Below, one piece after another: positions 1-8,552 of a stretch of DNA of 64,000 nt. Both the position numbers and the translations under genes were made by a program. The notes under the pieces were generated by a model that was given only the letters and a program-made list of their open reading frames with translations, had not been told where the DNA came from and searched no databases. Source of the stretch: an uncultured Acidobacteriia bacterium (lineage in GTDB: Bacteria > Acidobacteriota > Terriglobia > Bryobacterales > Bryobacteraceae); contig CAIKMJ010000014.1 in assembly GCA_903828455.1 (NCBI GenBank), forward strand, positions 1 through 64,000. The letters run 5' to 3'. How positions within the stretch are numbered: position 1 is the stretch's first letter; each line of letters opens with the position of its first letter.

Positions 1-2
1 CG

Positions 3-296
3 AGAACCCAGCGCGCGATCCATAAGGATCTCGACATGCTGAAGAAGATGCAGAAGCACCGCCGCATCATGGAACAGCAGGCGGCAAGTCAGGCCGAAGC
101 CGCCGCGAAAGCAGCCGCGAAAACAGCCGCGAAAACAGCCGCGAAGCAGCCGGCCGCAACGCCCAACGCCGGCCCGCAGGTCATTGAAAAACCAGCCGCT
201 GCCCCCGCCACTGGCTTCGTTTTTTCAACTCCGCCAAGCGGCCCCGCATCGCCACCCGAAGCGCCCGCCGCCACGCCCGAAAATATGGCCGCCTGA
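3..296 (+). CDS. C-terminal part of an unknown Ala/Lys-rich protein (5' end outside window)
   Basis: The reading frame is open from the left edge of the window, so the ATG at 36 is probably internal and this is the tail of a longer gene. The visible part has a basic helix-like stretch (LKKMQKHRRIMEQQ), then about four AAKT-type repeats from a 12-bp DNA repeat near 105-150, then a Pro/Ala-rich end. Nothing identifies the function. The tail looks disordered and could bind nucleic acid or another protein, but that is only a guess from composition. It ends 75 nt before the convergent rRNA methyltransferase gene. Confidence 0.45.
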   Translation, partial: RTQRAIHKDLDMLKKMQKHRRIMEQQAASQAEAAAKAAAKTAAKTAAKQPAATPNAGPQVIEKPAAAPATGFVFSTPPSGPASPPEAPAATPENMAA

Positions 297-371
297 CCCC
301 GTTTTGCACAAGCTCCGGCCCTCGCCGCGAGCCCCGCAGCCCTCAGGCACGCTCCACGTGTCTCTGTACGG

Positions 372-1589
372 TTAAGCCACTTGCAGGATGATGCACTTCA
401 GGTACAGCGTCTCCGGCACCGTCAGAAGTATCGGATGGTCCTGCGCCTGCGTCCGCCGCTCCAGCACGCGCAGCGTCTTGCCGGCATCGAGCGCCGCCTC
501 GGCCACCACTTCGAGCAGCATCGCTTCGCTCATGTGGTGCGAGCACGAATTGGTCACCAGAATCCCGCCCGGCCCCAGCAGCCGCAGCGCCCGCACGTTG
601 ATGTCCTTGTATCCGCGCGCCGCCCCGTCCAGTTGCTTGCGGGACTTGGCAAACGCCGGCGGATCCAGCACAATCGTGTCGAAGCTGCGCCGCGCCGCCG
701 CATGCCCGGCCAGCGCATCGAAGGCGTCGTACTCGCGGAACTGCACGTTGGCAATGCCGTTGGCATCGGCATTCCGCCGCGCCGTCGCCAGCGCCGCGGC
801 GCTCGAATCCACGGCCTCCACCAGTTCGCATGTGCGCGCCAGATGCAGCGCAAAGCCGCCGGTCGAAGTGAAGCAGTCCAGCGCGCGCCCGCGTGCATAA
901 CGCGCCGCCGCCAGATAATTCTCCCGCTGGTCCAGATACACGCCCGTCTTCTGCCCGTGCAGCAGATCGGCCTCCAGCCGCAGCCCGTTCATCCCGATCG
1001 GCACCGGCCCCGCCAGGCTCCCGGCCACCACGCCGATCTCGCGCGGCAGCTCCTCCAGCGTCCGCACCGCCGCGTCGTTCCGTGCCACAATCGCGCGCGG
1101 CCCGAACTGCTGCTCCAGCGCGGCCGCAATCTCCGGCATCGCGCGGTCCATCCCCTGGTCGAGCGTCTGCACCGCGAACGTATCGGCGTAGCGGTCGATA
1201 ATCAGGGCGGGCAGAAAATCGGCTTCCGTATGCACCAGCCGGTACGCCGTCGAATCCGCCACCACCTGCTCGCGCAGCCTTTGCGCGGCGGCAATGCGGG
1301 CGCCGATGTCGATCGCTTCGCCGGCCTGCGGATCGCCCGCCCTCGTCAGCATCCGGAGCGTGATCTGCGAAGCCGCGCTGTAGTGAGCCTGGCCGAGCAG
1401 CTGCCCCCGGTGATCCAGCACGCGAACCGTGTCGCCCGCCTGCGCCTCGCCGGTCCCGGTCACATCGGACCGGAAGATCCACGGATGGCCCGAACGGAAG
1501 CGCGCCACACCCTTGGCAGATACCCGCACCGCGGCCTGGCGCTCGCGCTTTTGTTGATCCTGCGCCTGTCGATCGTAAGTTGTCTGCAT
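372..1589 (-). CDS. rlmI: Class I SAM-dependent 23S rRNA m5C methyltransferase, RlmI family
   Basis: The protein has 405 residues, a normal family length. It has an N-terminal PUA-like RNA-binding domain (RFRSGHPWIF near 31-40), a HGQKTGVYLDQRENY segment near 211-225, a SAM-binding loop (LDCFTSTGGFALH near 238) and LDPPAF near 309. A TNSCSHHM segment carries the likely catalytic Cys near 349. RlmI methylates C1962 of 23S rRNA; the exact target here is inferred from family. The ATG overlaps the stop of the upstream permease gene (TGATG), which sets the start and implies translational coupling. A longer upstream frame exists but lies inside the permease gene. Confidence 0.88.
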   Translation of the reverse strand: MQTTYDRQAQDQQKRERQAAVRVSAKGVARFRSGHPWIFRSDVTGTGEAQAGDTVRVLDHRGQLLGQAHYSAASQITLRMLTRAGDPQAGEAIDIGARIAAAQRLREQVVADSTAYRLVHTEADFLPALIIDRYADTFAVQTLDQGMDRAMPEIAAALEQQFGPRAIVARNDAAVRTLEELPREIGVVAGSLAGPVPIGMNGLRLEADLLHGQKTGVYLDQRENYLAAARYARGRALDCFTSTGGFALHLARTCELVEAVDSSAAALATARRNADANGIANVQFREYDAFDALAGHAAARRSFDTIVLDPPAFAKSRKQLDGAARGYKDINVRALRLLGPGGILVTNSCSHHMSEAMLLEVVAEAALDAGKTLRVLERRTQAQDHPILLTVPETLYLKCIILQVA

Positions 1590-2776
1590 CAGTCTCCGAG
1601 CAGCCGGCCCCACGGGCGCAGCGGCGTCACGTTGTCGCAGACGGCTTTGATGCCCGCCGTGATCGGTATCGCCAGCACCAGCCCGGCGGCATCCCACAGG
1701 AAGCCCCAGAACAGCAGGGAAAATGTCACGGCAAGCGGATTCAGATGCACCCGCGCGCCCACCAGTATCGGGTACAGAATGTTCATCGCCGCCAGATGCA
1801 GGCCCAGCACCACGGCGAACGAAAGGAAGATCACCGGCGTCGGCGCACCGCTCGCCAGCGCGGCCAGTACCGGCGGCGCCAGCGCCAGCGGCATCCCGAT
1901 GTACGGCACCAGACTCAGAAAGCCGCTCAGCACGCCCACCAGAAACGGATACGGCAGGTGGATCACCGCGAAGATCGCGCAGCTCACCGAAGCCAGCATC
2001 ATGCCGATCAGAAAGTTCCCCGCCACGAACGCGCGCGCAATGTCGGCCACGCCTTCGATGCTGCGCGCCGCGGCCATGCGGTCGGCGCCTTCGAAGAAGC
2101 GCAGAAAGCTGCGGTTGAGGTGATCGTGCCAGCTCAGCATGAAATACACCAGAAAGGGAACGAACGACGCCATCAGCACGAACTCGTACACCGTGCCCAG
2201 CCGCGCGTAAATGTAATCGGCCACCGGGCTGCGCTCTTCGTGAATCCGCACTTCCGGGATCAGCACCGGAGAAAGCGGCAGCGGCGTGATGGCCGGCGGC
2301 GGTCCCGGGTCCTTCCGCCCGCGCCGCGTCGTCGTCCCCGGTGCCGAAGTGGCCGGCTGTGCCGTCGCCGTGGCCTTCGGGGCGGGCGAAAAGAGCTTCG
2401 CCGACGCTCGCTCCAGACTCGTAATCTGCTCCGAAATATTGGTGATGAAGGAGGTGAGATGCTGCTCGAACTCCGGCGCCTGCCCGGAAAGTGCCGACAC
2501 CTGATTCCAGATGCCCAGCCCGGCGAGATACAGCAGCAGAATCGCGATCACGCCGACCACGAACACAGCCAGCTGGCGCGGCAGCCGGAGCCGCATCACC
2601 AGCCCGACAAACGGCTCCAGAATCAGCGCAATCACAATGGAGAACGCCAGCGTAATGAAAACCACGCGCGCCAGATACAGCGCCGCCAGAATCACGCCCG
2701 CCGCAATGACCGGCAGCGAGTAGCTGTGCAGTTGCTCGCGGCTCACGCCCGTCGATGTTTCGTTAGTTCGGGTCAC
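1589..2776 (-). CDS. AI-2E family transporter (PerM/YdiK type)
   Basis: A 395-residue polytopic membrane protein. It has two hydrophobic segments near residues 20-65, another near 68-90, and a C-terminal cluster of helices. The typical PYPFLVGVLSGFLSLVPYIG block of the family is present. The loop near residues 140-175 is rich in Pro, Ala and Thr, longer than usual, and probably a flexible extracytoplasmic insert. Family members export autoinducer-2 or act as ion antiporters; the substrate cannot be read from sequence. It heads a two-gene leftward operon with the rRNA methyltransferase and is divergent from ruvX. Confidence 0.85.
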   Translation of the reverse strand: MTRTNETSTGVSREQLHSYSLPVIAAGVILAALYLARVVFITLAFSIVIALILEPFVGLVMRLRLPRQLAVFVVGVIAILLLYLAGLGIWNQVSALSGQAPEFEQHLTSFITNISEQITSLERASAKLFSPAPKATATAQPATSAPGTTTRRGRKDPGPPPAITPLPLSPVLIPEVRIHEERSPVADYIYARLGTVYEFVLMASFVPFLVYFMLSWHDHLNRSFLRFFEGADRMAAARSIEGVADIARAFVAGNFLIGMMLASVSCAIFAVIHLPYPFLVGVLSGFLSLVPYIGMPLALAPPVLAALASGAPTPVIFLSFAVVLGLHLAAMNILYPILVGARVHLNPLAVTFSLLFWGFLWDAAGLVLAIPITAGIKAVCDNVTPLRPWGRLLGD

Positions 2777-2842
2777 CCTTGCGCAGCCTGTTTTCTGAGC
2801 CTAACACGCGGCGGCTTCATCGCCGAAGCCGAAAGCGATGTC

Positions 2843-2848
2843 TACAAT
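2843..2848 (+). promoter_or_regulatory. Putative -10 element (TACAAT) of ruvX, near-leaderless
   Basis: TACAAT lies 6 nt before the GTG start of ruvX. A transcript starting 6-7 nt after the hexamer would begin at or next to the start codon. No good -35 match is seen. Confidence 0.45.
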
Positions 2849-2854
2849 CGAAAC

Positions 2855-3334
2855 GTGAGCGACTGGATTCCCGAAGAGCCGGCCATACCCGCCGGGCGCC
2901 CGAGAACGATACGGGGCCGAATTCTGGCGCTCGATCTCGGCACGAAGCGCATCGGCCTTGCCCTGAGCGACGAACTCGGCATCACCGCTCAGGGCCTGAA
3001 GACCATGGATCGCGTCGGCAAGCGGGACGACATCGAAGTGCTCCGCCGGCTTACCGTCGAAAGCGGCGTCCGGCTGATACTAATGGGCGACCCGAAGCAC
3101 ATGAGCGGCGAGGAGAGCCGCCAGTCGCGCTACAACCAGGACTTCGCCCGCGAACTGAGCTACAAGACCAATCTGCCCGTGAAGTTCTGGGATGAACGCT
3201 GGACCAGCCGCGAGGCCGAGCGCGCGCTCATGGGCTCCGGCATCGCCGCCGCCGCCCGCAAGCCGGCCATCGACCGCATGTCGGCCGTGCTGCTCCTGCA
3301 AAGCTATCTCGACTCGGCGGAGGCGGAAGGGTGA
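2855..3334 (+). CDS. ruvX: Holliday junction resolvase-like RNase H fold protein RuvX/YqgF
   Basis: A 159-residue protein, matching the family. The RNase H-fold first strand ILALDLGTKRIGLALSD carries the first catalytic Asp (about residue 27). The DERWTSREAE and IDRMSAVLLLQSYLD motifs carry the later acidic residues. YqgF proteins act in 16S rRNA 3'-end maturation and have been linked to junction resolution. The GTG start is chosen because the conserved domain begins about 20 residues later and a -10 hexamer lies just upstream. The frame continues far upstream, but only as antisense to the neighbouring genes. Its stop overlaps the mltG start (GTGA). Confidence 0.88.
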   Translation: MSDWIPEEPAIPAGRPRTIRGRILALDLGTKRIGLALSDELGITAQGLKTMDRVGKRDDIEVLRRLTVESGVRLILMGDPKHMSGEESRQSRYNQDFARELSYKTNLPVKFWDERWTSREAERALMGSGIAAAARKPAIDRMSAVLLLQSYLDSAEAEG

Positions 3335-4311
3335 AGAAGCTCGCCGCCATTGTTCTGTTCCTGCTGGTGGCAACCGGCTCGTTCATCTGGAGCCGGCTGC
3401 ACCAGACATACAAAGGTTTCGATCAGCCGGTCTTCGTCGAGTTCACCCGCGGCACCAGCACCCGTGAGATCGCCGCCCTGCTGGAAAGCAAGGGCGTGAT
3501 TCGCGACCGCTGGCTGTTCCTTGCCGCGCGTGCCTTCCGTCGCGGGGCGAAGCTGCAGGCGGGCGAGTACCAGTTCGCGAGCGCCGCCTCGCCGCTCGAT
3601 GTCTTCGGCCGGATTCAGCGCGGCGACATCTTCTATCTGGAACTGCTGATCCCCGAAGGCTTCAACATGTACGATGTGGCCGAAGCCGTGGGAAAGCTCG
3701 GTACCGTGAAAGCCGCCGACTTTCTCGCCGTCGCCCGCGATCCCTCTCCCATTCGCGATCTCGATCCGCTGGCGCCGTCGCTCGAAGGCTATCTGTTCCC
3801 CAATAAGTACCGGATCTATCGATACATGACGGCACGCCAGATCTGTCTCATGATGGTTGCCGAGTTCCGCGAGCGCTGGAAGTCGCTGCCCGCGGGAGCC
3901 GATGTTCATCGCGCGGTGACGCTGGCATCGATGGTCGAGCGCGAAGCCCGTCTCGCCGCCGAGCAGCCGCTGGTGGCATCGGTCTTCGCCAACCGATTGC
4001 GCATTGGCATGAAGCTCGACTGCGATCCGACGGTTGTCTACGCCGCCCTCGCCGCCAACCGCTGGACGGGCGTCATCCATCGTTCGGATCTGGATTACCA
4101 GAGCCCGTGGAATACGTATCAGCACGCCGGCCTGCCGCCCGGACCGATCGCCAATCCCGGGATGGGCGCGCTGGCGGCGGCGCTGCATCCGGCCGAGACC
4201 GGTTACCTGTACTTCGTCGCCAGGGCCGACGGTTCCGGTGGCCATAACTTCGCCGATTCGCTGGCCAGGCATGACGCCAACGTCGCGCAGTATCATCGTG
4301 CGCATCACTAA
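3331..4311 (+). CDS. mltG: Endolytic murein transglycosylase MltG (YceG-like)
   Basis: A 326-residue protein with an N-terminal membrane anchor (residues 4-20), a LysM-like region near 35-110 and the YceG catalytic domain. LEGYLFPNKY near 151 and ASMVEREA near 199-206 are family hallmarks; the Glu at about 203 matches the catalytic Glu of E. coli MltG. The enzyme cuts nascent glycan strands at the inner membrane and sets chain length. The GTG start overlaps the ruvX stop. The ruvX-mltG pairing is common in bacteria. Confidence 0.93.
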   Translation: MKKLAAIVLFLLVATGSFIWSRLHQTYKGFDQPVFVEFTRGTSTREIAALLESKGVIRDRWLFLAARAFRRGAKLQAGEYQFASAASPLDVFGRIQRGDIFYLELLIPEGFNMYDVAEAVGKLGTVKAADFLAVARDPSPIRDLDPLAPSLEGYLFPNKYRIYRYMTARQICLMMVAEFRERWKSLPAGADVHRAVTLASMVEREARLAAEQPLVASVFANRLRIGMKLDCDPTVVYAALAANRWTGVIHRSDLDYQSPWNTYQHAGLPPGPIANPGMGALAAALHPAETGYLYFVARADGSGGHNFADSLARHDANVAQYHRAHH

Positions 4312-4738
4312 GAAGTCACGCGTCCTTGAATTCGCCTCGTCGCGTGGCTGGCACGCGGTCGGCGAGGCGGAGTGGGCGGCCCTGCGCGCGGCGCTGCCCG
4401 ATGTGTCCGAGAGCACCATTCGCGCGGCCGGTCTCGAAATTGCCGCTCCGTGGAAGGGCGTGGCGCAGCATTCGCTCGACGAACTGGAATCGTCGCTGTG
4501 CGAACTCACGGTAGTCTACGGCGAGCGGCCCGAGCTGCATCGTTACTGCCGTGACGTCGTGATTGAGGCGCGTGCGCGGGCGCTGTTCGCCTCGCGCAGC
4601 CAGCGGGTGGATGAGGAGAAGCGCCGGCTGAAAGCCGAGATGGCCGAGTGGATGCTCGTGTGGCTGGGCGATCCGGCGATGTTCCCGGTCTGGGTTGAAC
4701 TGCGTCGCGCTAAAATCGGCAATTGCTCCACCACCTGA
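4298..4738 (+). CDS. Conserved-looking hypothetical protein, unrecognised
   Basis: A 146-residue soluble protein that I do not recognise. The GTG start overlaps the end of mltG by 14 nt, and the end overlaps the start of the DedA-like gene by 16 nt, so it is probably part of the same operon. It is rich in Arg, Glu, Ala and Trp and mostly helical by composition, with a charged stretch near 105-125 ([19 protein letters not shown]). There is no signal peptide or membrane segment. The embedded position and codon use like its neighbours support it as real. Confidence 0.6.
   Translation: MRITKKSRVLEFASSRGWHAVGEAEWAALRAALPDVSESTIRAAGLEIAAPWKGVAQHSLDELESSLCELTVVYGERPELHRYCRDVVIEARARALFASRSQRVDEEKRRLKAEMAEWMLVWLGDPAMFPVWVELRRAKIGNCSTT
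4711..4716 (+). promoter_or_regulatory. Putative -10 element (TAAAAT) before the DedA-like gene
   Basis: TAAAAT sits 6 nt before the TTG start and inside the end of the preceding gene. The spacing matches the other near-leaderless starts in this window. Confidence 0.35.
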
Positions 4739-5313
4739 CCGAAGTCCTTGTCGCCTGGGGTCCAGCCGGCATTCTGCTGCTCGCAATTCTCGATTCCTCC
4801 GGCGTTCCGGTGGCGGGCGTGTTCGACGCTCTGCTGATCTTCCTCGCCGTGCAGCGGCCCTCCGTTGCGTGGCTGTGCGCCGCGCTCGCCGTGGTCGGCT
4901 CGACGGCGGGCAGCACGATTCTTTTTCTGGCGGCCAACCGCGGCGGGCGTGTCTTCATGGAGCGCGCCGCGTCCGGAAGCCGGGCCGACCGCTTTCGCGA
5001 ATGGTTCCGCCGCTACGGCATGGCAACCGTTTTCGTGCCCGCGCTGGTGCCGATTCCGATGCCGCTGAAGCTGTTTGTGATCAGCGCCGGCGTGATGGGC
5101 ACCGGTCTTGGCGAGTTCATGGGCGTGCTGCTGACGGCGCGCATCCTGCGTTACTTCGGCGAGGCCTGGCTGGGTATGACGCTGGGCCGCGAATCCACAG
5201 CGTTCCTGCGCACGCACGTGTGGCAGTTCGTGGCCGGCTCGGTGTTGCTGTTTGCCGTGATCGTCGCGTTTCTCCGCTGGCGCGACCGTTCGCGCGGGCG
5301 TCTCGAAGTCTGA
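4723..5313 (+). CDS. DedA/VTT-domain membrane protein
   Basis: A 196-residue membrane protein. Hydrophobic segments lie at about 5-25, 30-45, 50-70, 105-130, 135-150 and 170-188. The order (an early [10 protein letters not shown] turn, then [22 protein letters not shown]) matches VTT/DedA proteins, which are proposed lipid scramblases or membrane-homeostasis factors. The Arg of FRRYG and the Pro-rich segment are the expected conserved features. Start is TTG, so the first codon is uncertain. The substrate is unknown. Confidence 0.75.
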   Translation: MLHHLTEVLVAWGPAGILLLAILDSSGVPVAGVFDALLIFLAVQRPSVAWLCAALAVVGSTAGSTILFLAANRGGRVFMERAASGSRADRFREWFRRYGMATVFVPALVPIPMPLKLFVISAGVMGTGLGEFMGVLLTARILRYFGEAWLGMTLGRESTAFLRTHVWQFVAGSVLLFAVIVAFLRWRDRSRGRLEV

Positions 5314-5352
5314 TTCGCCGCGCGCGCCCGGTCCCCGTACCGGCTTGCTCGC

Positions 5353-5358
5353 TATACT
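5353..5358 (+). promoter_or_regulatory. Putative -10 element (TATACT) of gltX
   Basis: TATACT ends 8 nt before the gltX ATG. No Shine-Dalgarno sequence fits between them, so a leader of at most about two nucleotides is predicted. Confidence 0.5.
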
Positions 5359-5366
5359 GCAATTTC

Positions 5367-6812
5367 ATGCTCAGATTGAGGTTTGCGCCGTCTCCGACGG
5401 GCTATTTGCACGTCGGCAGCGCGCGCACTTTCATATTTAACTGGCTCTACGCGCGGCGCCACGGCGGCACGATGATCCTGCGCATCGACGATACGGATCT
5501 GGAGCGCAACACCGAGCAGTCGCTGAACTCCATCTTCGAGGGCCTCGAGTGGCTCGGGCTCGGGTGGGACGAGCAGTACCGGCAGTCCGACCGGCTGGCG
5601 CTGCACAAACAGCTTGCCGAGGCGATTCTCGAGAAGGGCCTCGCGTATCGCGACTTCACGCCCGCCGATGTGGATGACGCGGAGAAGACGAATTCGGGCG
5701 GGCCATGGCTGTTCAATCCAGGCCAGCGTGAGATCCCGCGTGAAGAAAGCGACCATCGCGCGGCCATGGGCGAGAAGTTCGTGCTGCGATTCCGCGTGCC
5801 GCGTGAGCATGAGGAGACGGTGAAGTTCCACGACCTCGTCTATGGCGAACAGGCCAAAGAGACGCGCGATATCGAAGACTTCGCCTTGCTGCGCAGCAAT
5901 GGCGCGCCGACGTATCATCTGGCCTCCTGCGCCGACGATGCCGATCTGCGGATCAGCCACATCGTGCGCGGGCAGGATCACCTGACCAACACGTTCAAGC
6001 ACATCCTGATCTTCCGCGCGGCCGGCGTGGAGCCGCCCGCGTTCGCGCACCTGCCGCTGCTGGTGGCGCCGGACGGCAGCAAGCTTTCCAAGCGGCGTCA
6101 CGGGCCGGTGGTTTCGGTGACGACTTACCGCGATGCGGGCTTCCTTCCGCAGGCGTACATGAACTTCATCTGTCTGCTGGGCTGGTCGCCGAAGGATAAC
6201 CGCGAACAGCTGAGTCCTGAAGAACTGACGGCGGCGTTTTCTTTCGAAGGCGTGAACAAGAGCAACGCGGTGGTCAATTTTACGGAAGAAGATCCCTTCG
6301 ATCCGAAGGCCGTGTGGCTGAACGCCGAACACCTTCGCGCGCTGGCGCCGGAGTCGCTCGCCGAGCAGTTGCTGCCGTTCGTGCAGCGCGACTGGCCGGA
6401 TGCGACGCCGGAAAAAATGGCGGCGGTGACGCCGCTCATCCGGGAGCGAATCCGGCTGCTGGGCGAAGTTCGTTCGGTCGCCGATTTCTTCTTTCAGCCG
6501 GAGCTGGCCGCGTACGACAGCACGGAGCTGATTCCCAAAAAAGGCGACGCGGCGCTGGCGTTGCGGGTACTCGAAGAGGCCAGGCGGGCGCTGGAGAATG
6601 CCGAGTTCACGCACGACGGTCTGGAGACCGCGCTGCGCGGCGCCGCCGAGACGCTGGGGATCAAGGCCGGGCAGATGTTCGAGCCGGTGCGCGTGGCGGT
6701 GTGCGGCCGCAAGACAGCGCCGCCGCTGTTCGGGACGCTGGAAGTGCTGGGACGAGATACCTGTCTGGCCCGCGTGGAACAGGCAGCGGCGAAGCTGACT
6801 GAGAAGAACTGA
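5367..6812 (+). CDS. gltX: Glutamate-tRNA ligase
   Basis: A 481-residue class I synthetase. The HIGH-type motif is in [14 protein letters not shown] (about 8-21) and the KMSKS-type motif is KLSKRRHG at about 240. The C-terminal half has the helical anticodon-binding domain. It charges tRNA-Glu in the cytoplasm. Because glnS follows immediately, this organism can charge tRNA-Gln directly and GltX is probably discriminating; that is inference. The ATG is chosen because family members begin within a few residues of the first strand. The frame upstream belongs to the DedA region. Confidence 0.97.
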   Translation: MLRLRFAPSPTGYLHVGSARTFIFNWLYARRHGGTMILRIDDTDLERNTEQSLNSIFEGLEWLGLGWDEQYRQSDRLALHKQLAEAILEKGLAYRDFTPADVDDAEKTNSGGPWLFNPGQREIPREESDHRAAMGEKFVLRFRVPREHEETVKFHDLVYGEQAKETRDIEDFALLRSNGAPTYHLASCADDADLRISHIVRGQDHLTNTFKHILIFRAAGVEPPAFAHLPLLVAPDGSKLSKRRHGPVVSVTTYRDAGFLPQAYMNFICLLGWSPKDNREQLSPEELTAAFSFEGVNKSNAVVNFTEEDPFDPKAVWLNAEHLRALAPESLAEQLLPFVQRDWPDATPEKMAAVTPLIRERIRLLGEVRSVADFFFQPELAAYDSTELIPKKGDAALALRVLEEARRALENAEFTHDGLETALRGAAETLGIKAGQMFEPVRVAVCGRKTAPPLFGTLEVLGRDTCLARVEQAAAKLTEKN

Positions 6813-6821
6813 CATTTCGAT

Positions 6822-8546
6822 ATGAGCGACTCCAATACAGCAGCGACGGAAGAGAACGCGCCAGGCACGCCGCGCACGCCGTCGAACTTTGTTCGTGACA
6901 TCATCCTCGAGGACCTGCGGACGGGTAAGTATCAGGGCCGCGTCCACACGCGCTTTCCGCCCGAGCCGAACGGATATCTGCATATCGGCCACGCCAAGTC
7001 GATCTGCCTGAACTTCGGACTGGCGGCGGAGTTCGGCGGCAGGACGAACCTGCGCTTCGACGACACCAATCCGGAGAAGGAAGAGCAGGAGTATGTCGAT
7101 TCGATCATCGATAATGTCCGGTGGCTTGGATTCGAGTGGCAGGAGCCGGTATGTTACGCCTCCGACTATTTCGATCAACTGTACGCGTGGGCGCAGCAGT
7201 TAGTTCGGGCGGGCAAAGCATTTGTCTGCGATCTGACGGCCGATGAAATGCGCCGGTATCGCGGGACGCTGACGGAACCGGGTAAGGAGAGTCCGTACCG
7301 GAACCGTTCGGTGGAAGAGAACCTCGATCTGCTGGGGCGCATGAAGGCCGGCGAATTTCCCGATGGTGCGCGGACGCTGCGGGCGAAGATCGACATGGCG
7401 TCGCCCAATCTGAATATGCGCGATCCGGTGATGTACCGGATTCTGCACGCCGAACATCATCGCACCGGGAATAAGTGGTGTATCTATGCGATGTACGATT
7501 TCGCGCACGGCCAGTCGGATTCGATTGAAGGAATTACTCATTCGATCTGTACTCTGGAGTTCGAGGATCACCGTCCGCTTTACGACTGGTATGTGGATCA
7601 GCTCGGGATCTATCATCCGCAGCAGATTGAATTCGACCGGCTCAACCTGACTTACACGCTGCTGAGTAAGCGGAAGCTGCTGCAGTTAGTACAGGAAGGC
7701 CATGTGCGAGGGTGGGACGATCCGCGTATGCCGACTCTGTCGGGTATCCGGCGGCGCGGTTACACGCCGGAGGCGATCCGGAATTTCTGCGGTTCGATCG
7801 GAGTATCGAAGACCAACGGCACGATTGAGCTCGGGCTGCTGGAGCATTTCGTTCGCGAGGATCTGAACCGGCGCGCGCTGCGAGCGATGGCGGTGCTGCG
7901 GCCGCTGCGTGTGGTGATCGATAACTATCCGGAAGGACAGGTCGAGGAACTGGATGCGGTGAATCATCCGGAAGATGAGTCGGCAGGTACGCGAAAGGTA
8001 CCGTTCTCGAAGGTTCTTTATATTGAACAGGACGATTTCCGCGAGGATCCGCCGAAGCAGTATTATCGTTTGTCGCCGGGTAAGGAAGTCCGGCTGCGCT
8101 GGGGTTACTTTATCCGGTGTACCAGTGTGGTGAAGGATGCGAACGGCGGGATTACGGAAGTCCACTGTACTTACGATCCGGAAACGCGCGGCGGGAATGC
8201 GCCGGACGGGCGGAAAGTGAAAGCAACCATTCACTGGGTGTCGGCGGGGCAGGCGGTGGATGCCGAGGTTCGCGTGTACGAGACGCTGTTCACGCGGGAG
8301 AATCCGAATGAGGTTGAAGAAGGGCAGGATTTCCTTTCCAATATCAATCCGGCGTCACTGGAAGTGCTGACGGGATGCAAGCTGGAACCTTCGCTGCGCG
8401 GTGCGCCGGCGTTCGGCTACTATCAGTTCGAACGGCTCGGGTACTTCTGCGTGGATCCGGATTCCGCGCCGGAGGCGCCGGTGTTTAACCGGACGGTGGC
8501 GTTGCGCGATTCGTGGGCGAAGATCGAAAAGCGTGGAAAGGGTTAG
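6822..8546 (+). CDS. glnS: Glutamine-tRNA ligase
   Basis: A 574-residue class I synthetase. It has [13 protein letters not shown] (HIGH motif, about 48-60), [11 protein letters not shown], and LLSKRKL (KMSKS-type, about 280), followed by the beta-barrel anticodon-binding domains. Length and order match bacterial GlnRS, which was acquired from eukaryotes and is found in only some phyla. It lies 9 nt after gltX, so the two are probably co-transcribed. The N-terminal 25 residues before [10 protein letters not shown] are a variable extension. Confidence 0.97.
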   Translation: MSDSNTAATEENAPGTPRTPSNFVRDIILEDLRTGKYQGRVHTRFPPEPNGYLHIGHAKSICLNFGLAAEFGGRTNLRFDDTNPEKEEQEYVDSIIDNVRWLGFEWQEPVCYASDYFDQLYAWAQQLVRAGKAFVCDLTADEMRRYRGTLTEPGKESPYRNRSVEENLDLLGRMKAGEFPDGARTLRAKIDMASPNLNMRDPVMYRILHAEHHRTGNKWCIYAMYDFAHGQSDSIEGITHSICTLEFEDHRPLYDWYVDQLGIYHPQQIEFDRLNLTYTLLSKRKLLQLVQEGHVRGWDDPRMPTLSGIRRRGYTPEAIRNFCGSIGVSKTNGTIELGLLEHFVREDLNRRALRAMAVLRPLRVVIDNYPEGQVEELDAVNHPEDESAGTRKVPFSKVLYIEQDDFREDPPKQYYRLSPGKEVRLRWGYFIRCTSVVKDANGGITEVHCTYDPETRGGNAPDGRKVKATIHWVSAGQAVDAEVRVYETLFTRENPNEVEEGQDFLSNINPASLEVLTGCKLEPSLRGAPAFGYYQFERLGYFCVDPDSAPEAPVFNRTVALRDSWAKIEKRGKG

Positions 8547-8552
8547 TGGGGC

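Noticed and set aside
1580-2854. Long N-terminal extension of ruvX
   Set aside because: The frame is open but antisense to the AI-2E gene, His/Arg/Gln-rich, and would quadruple the length of a 150-residue family.
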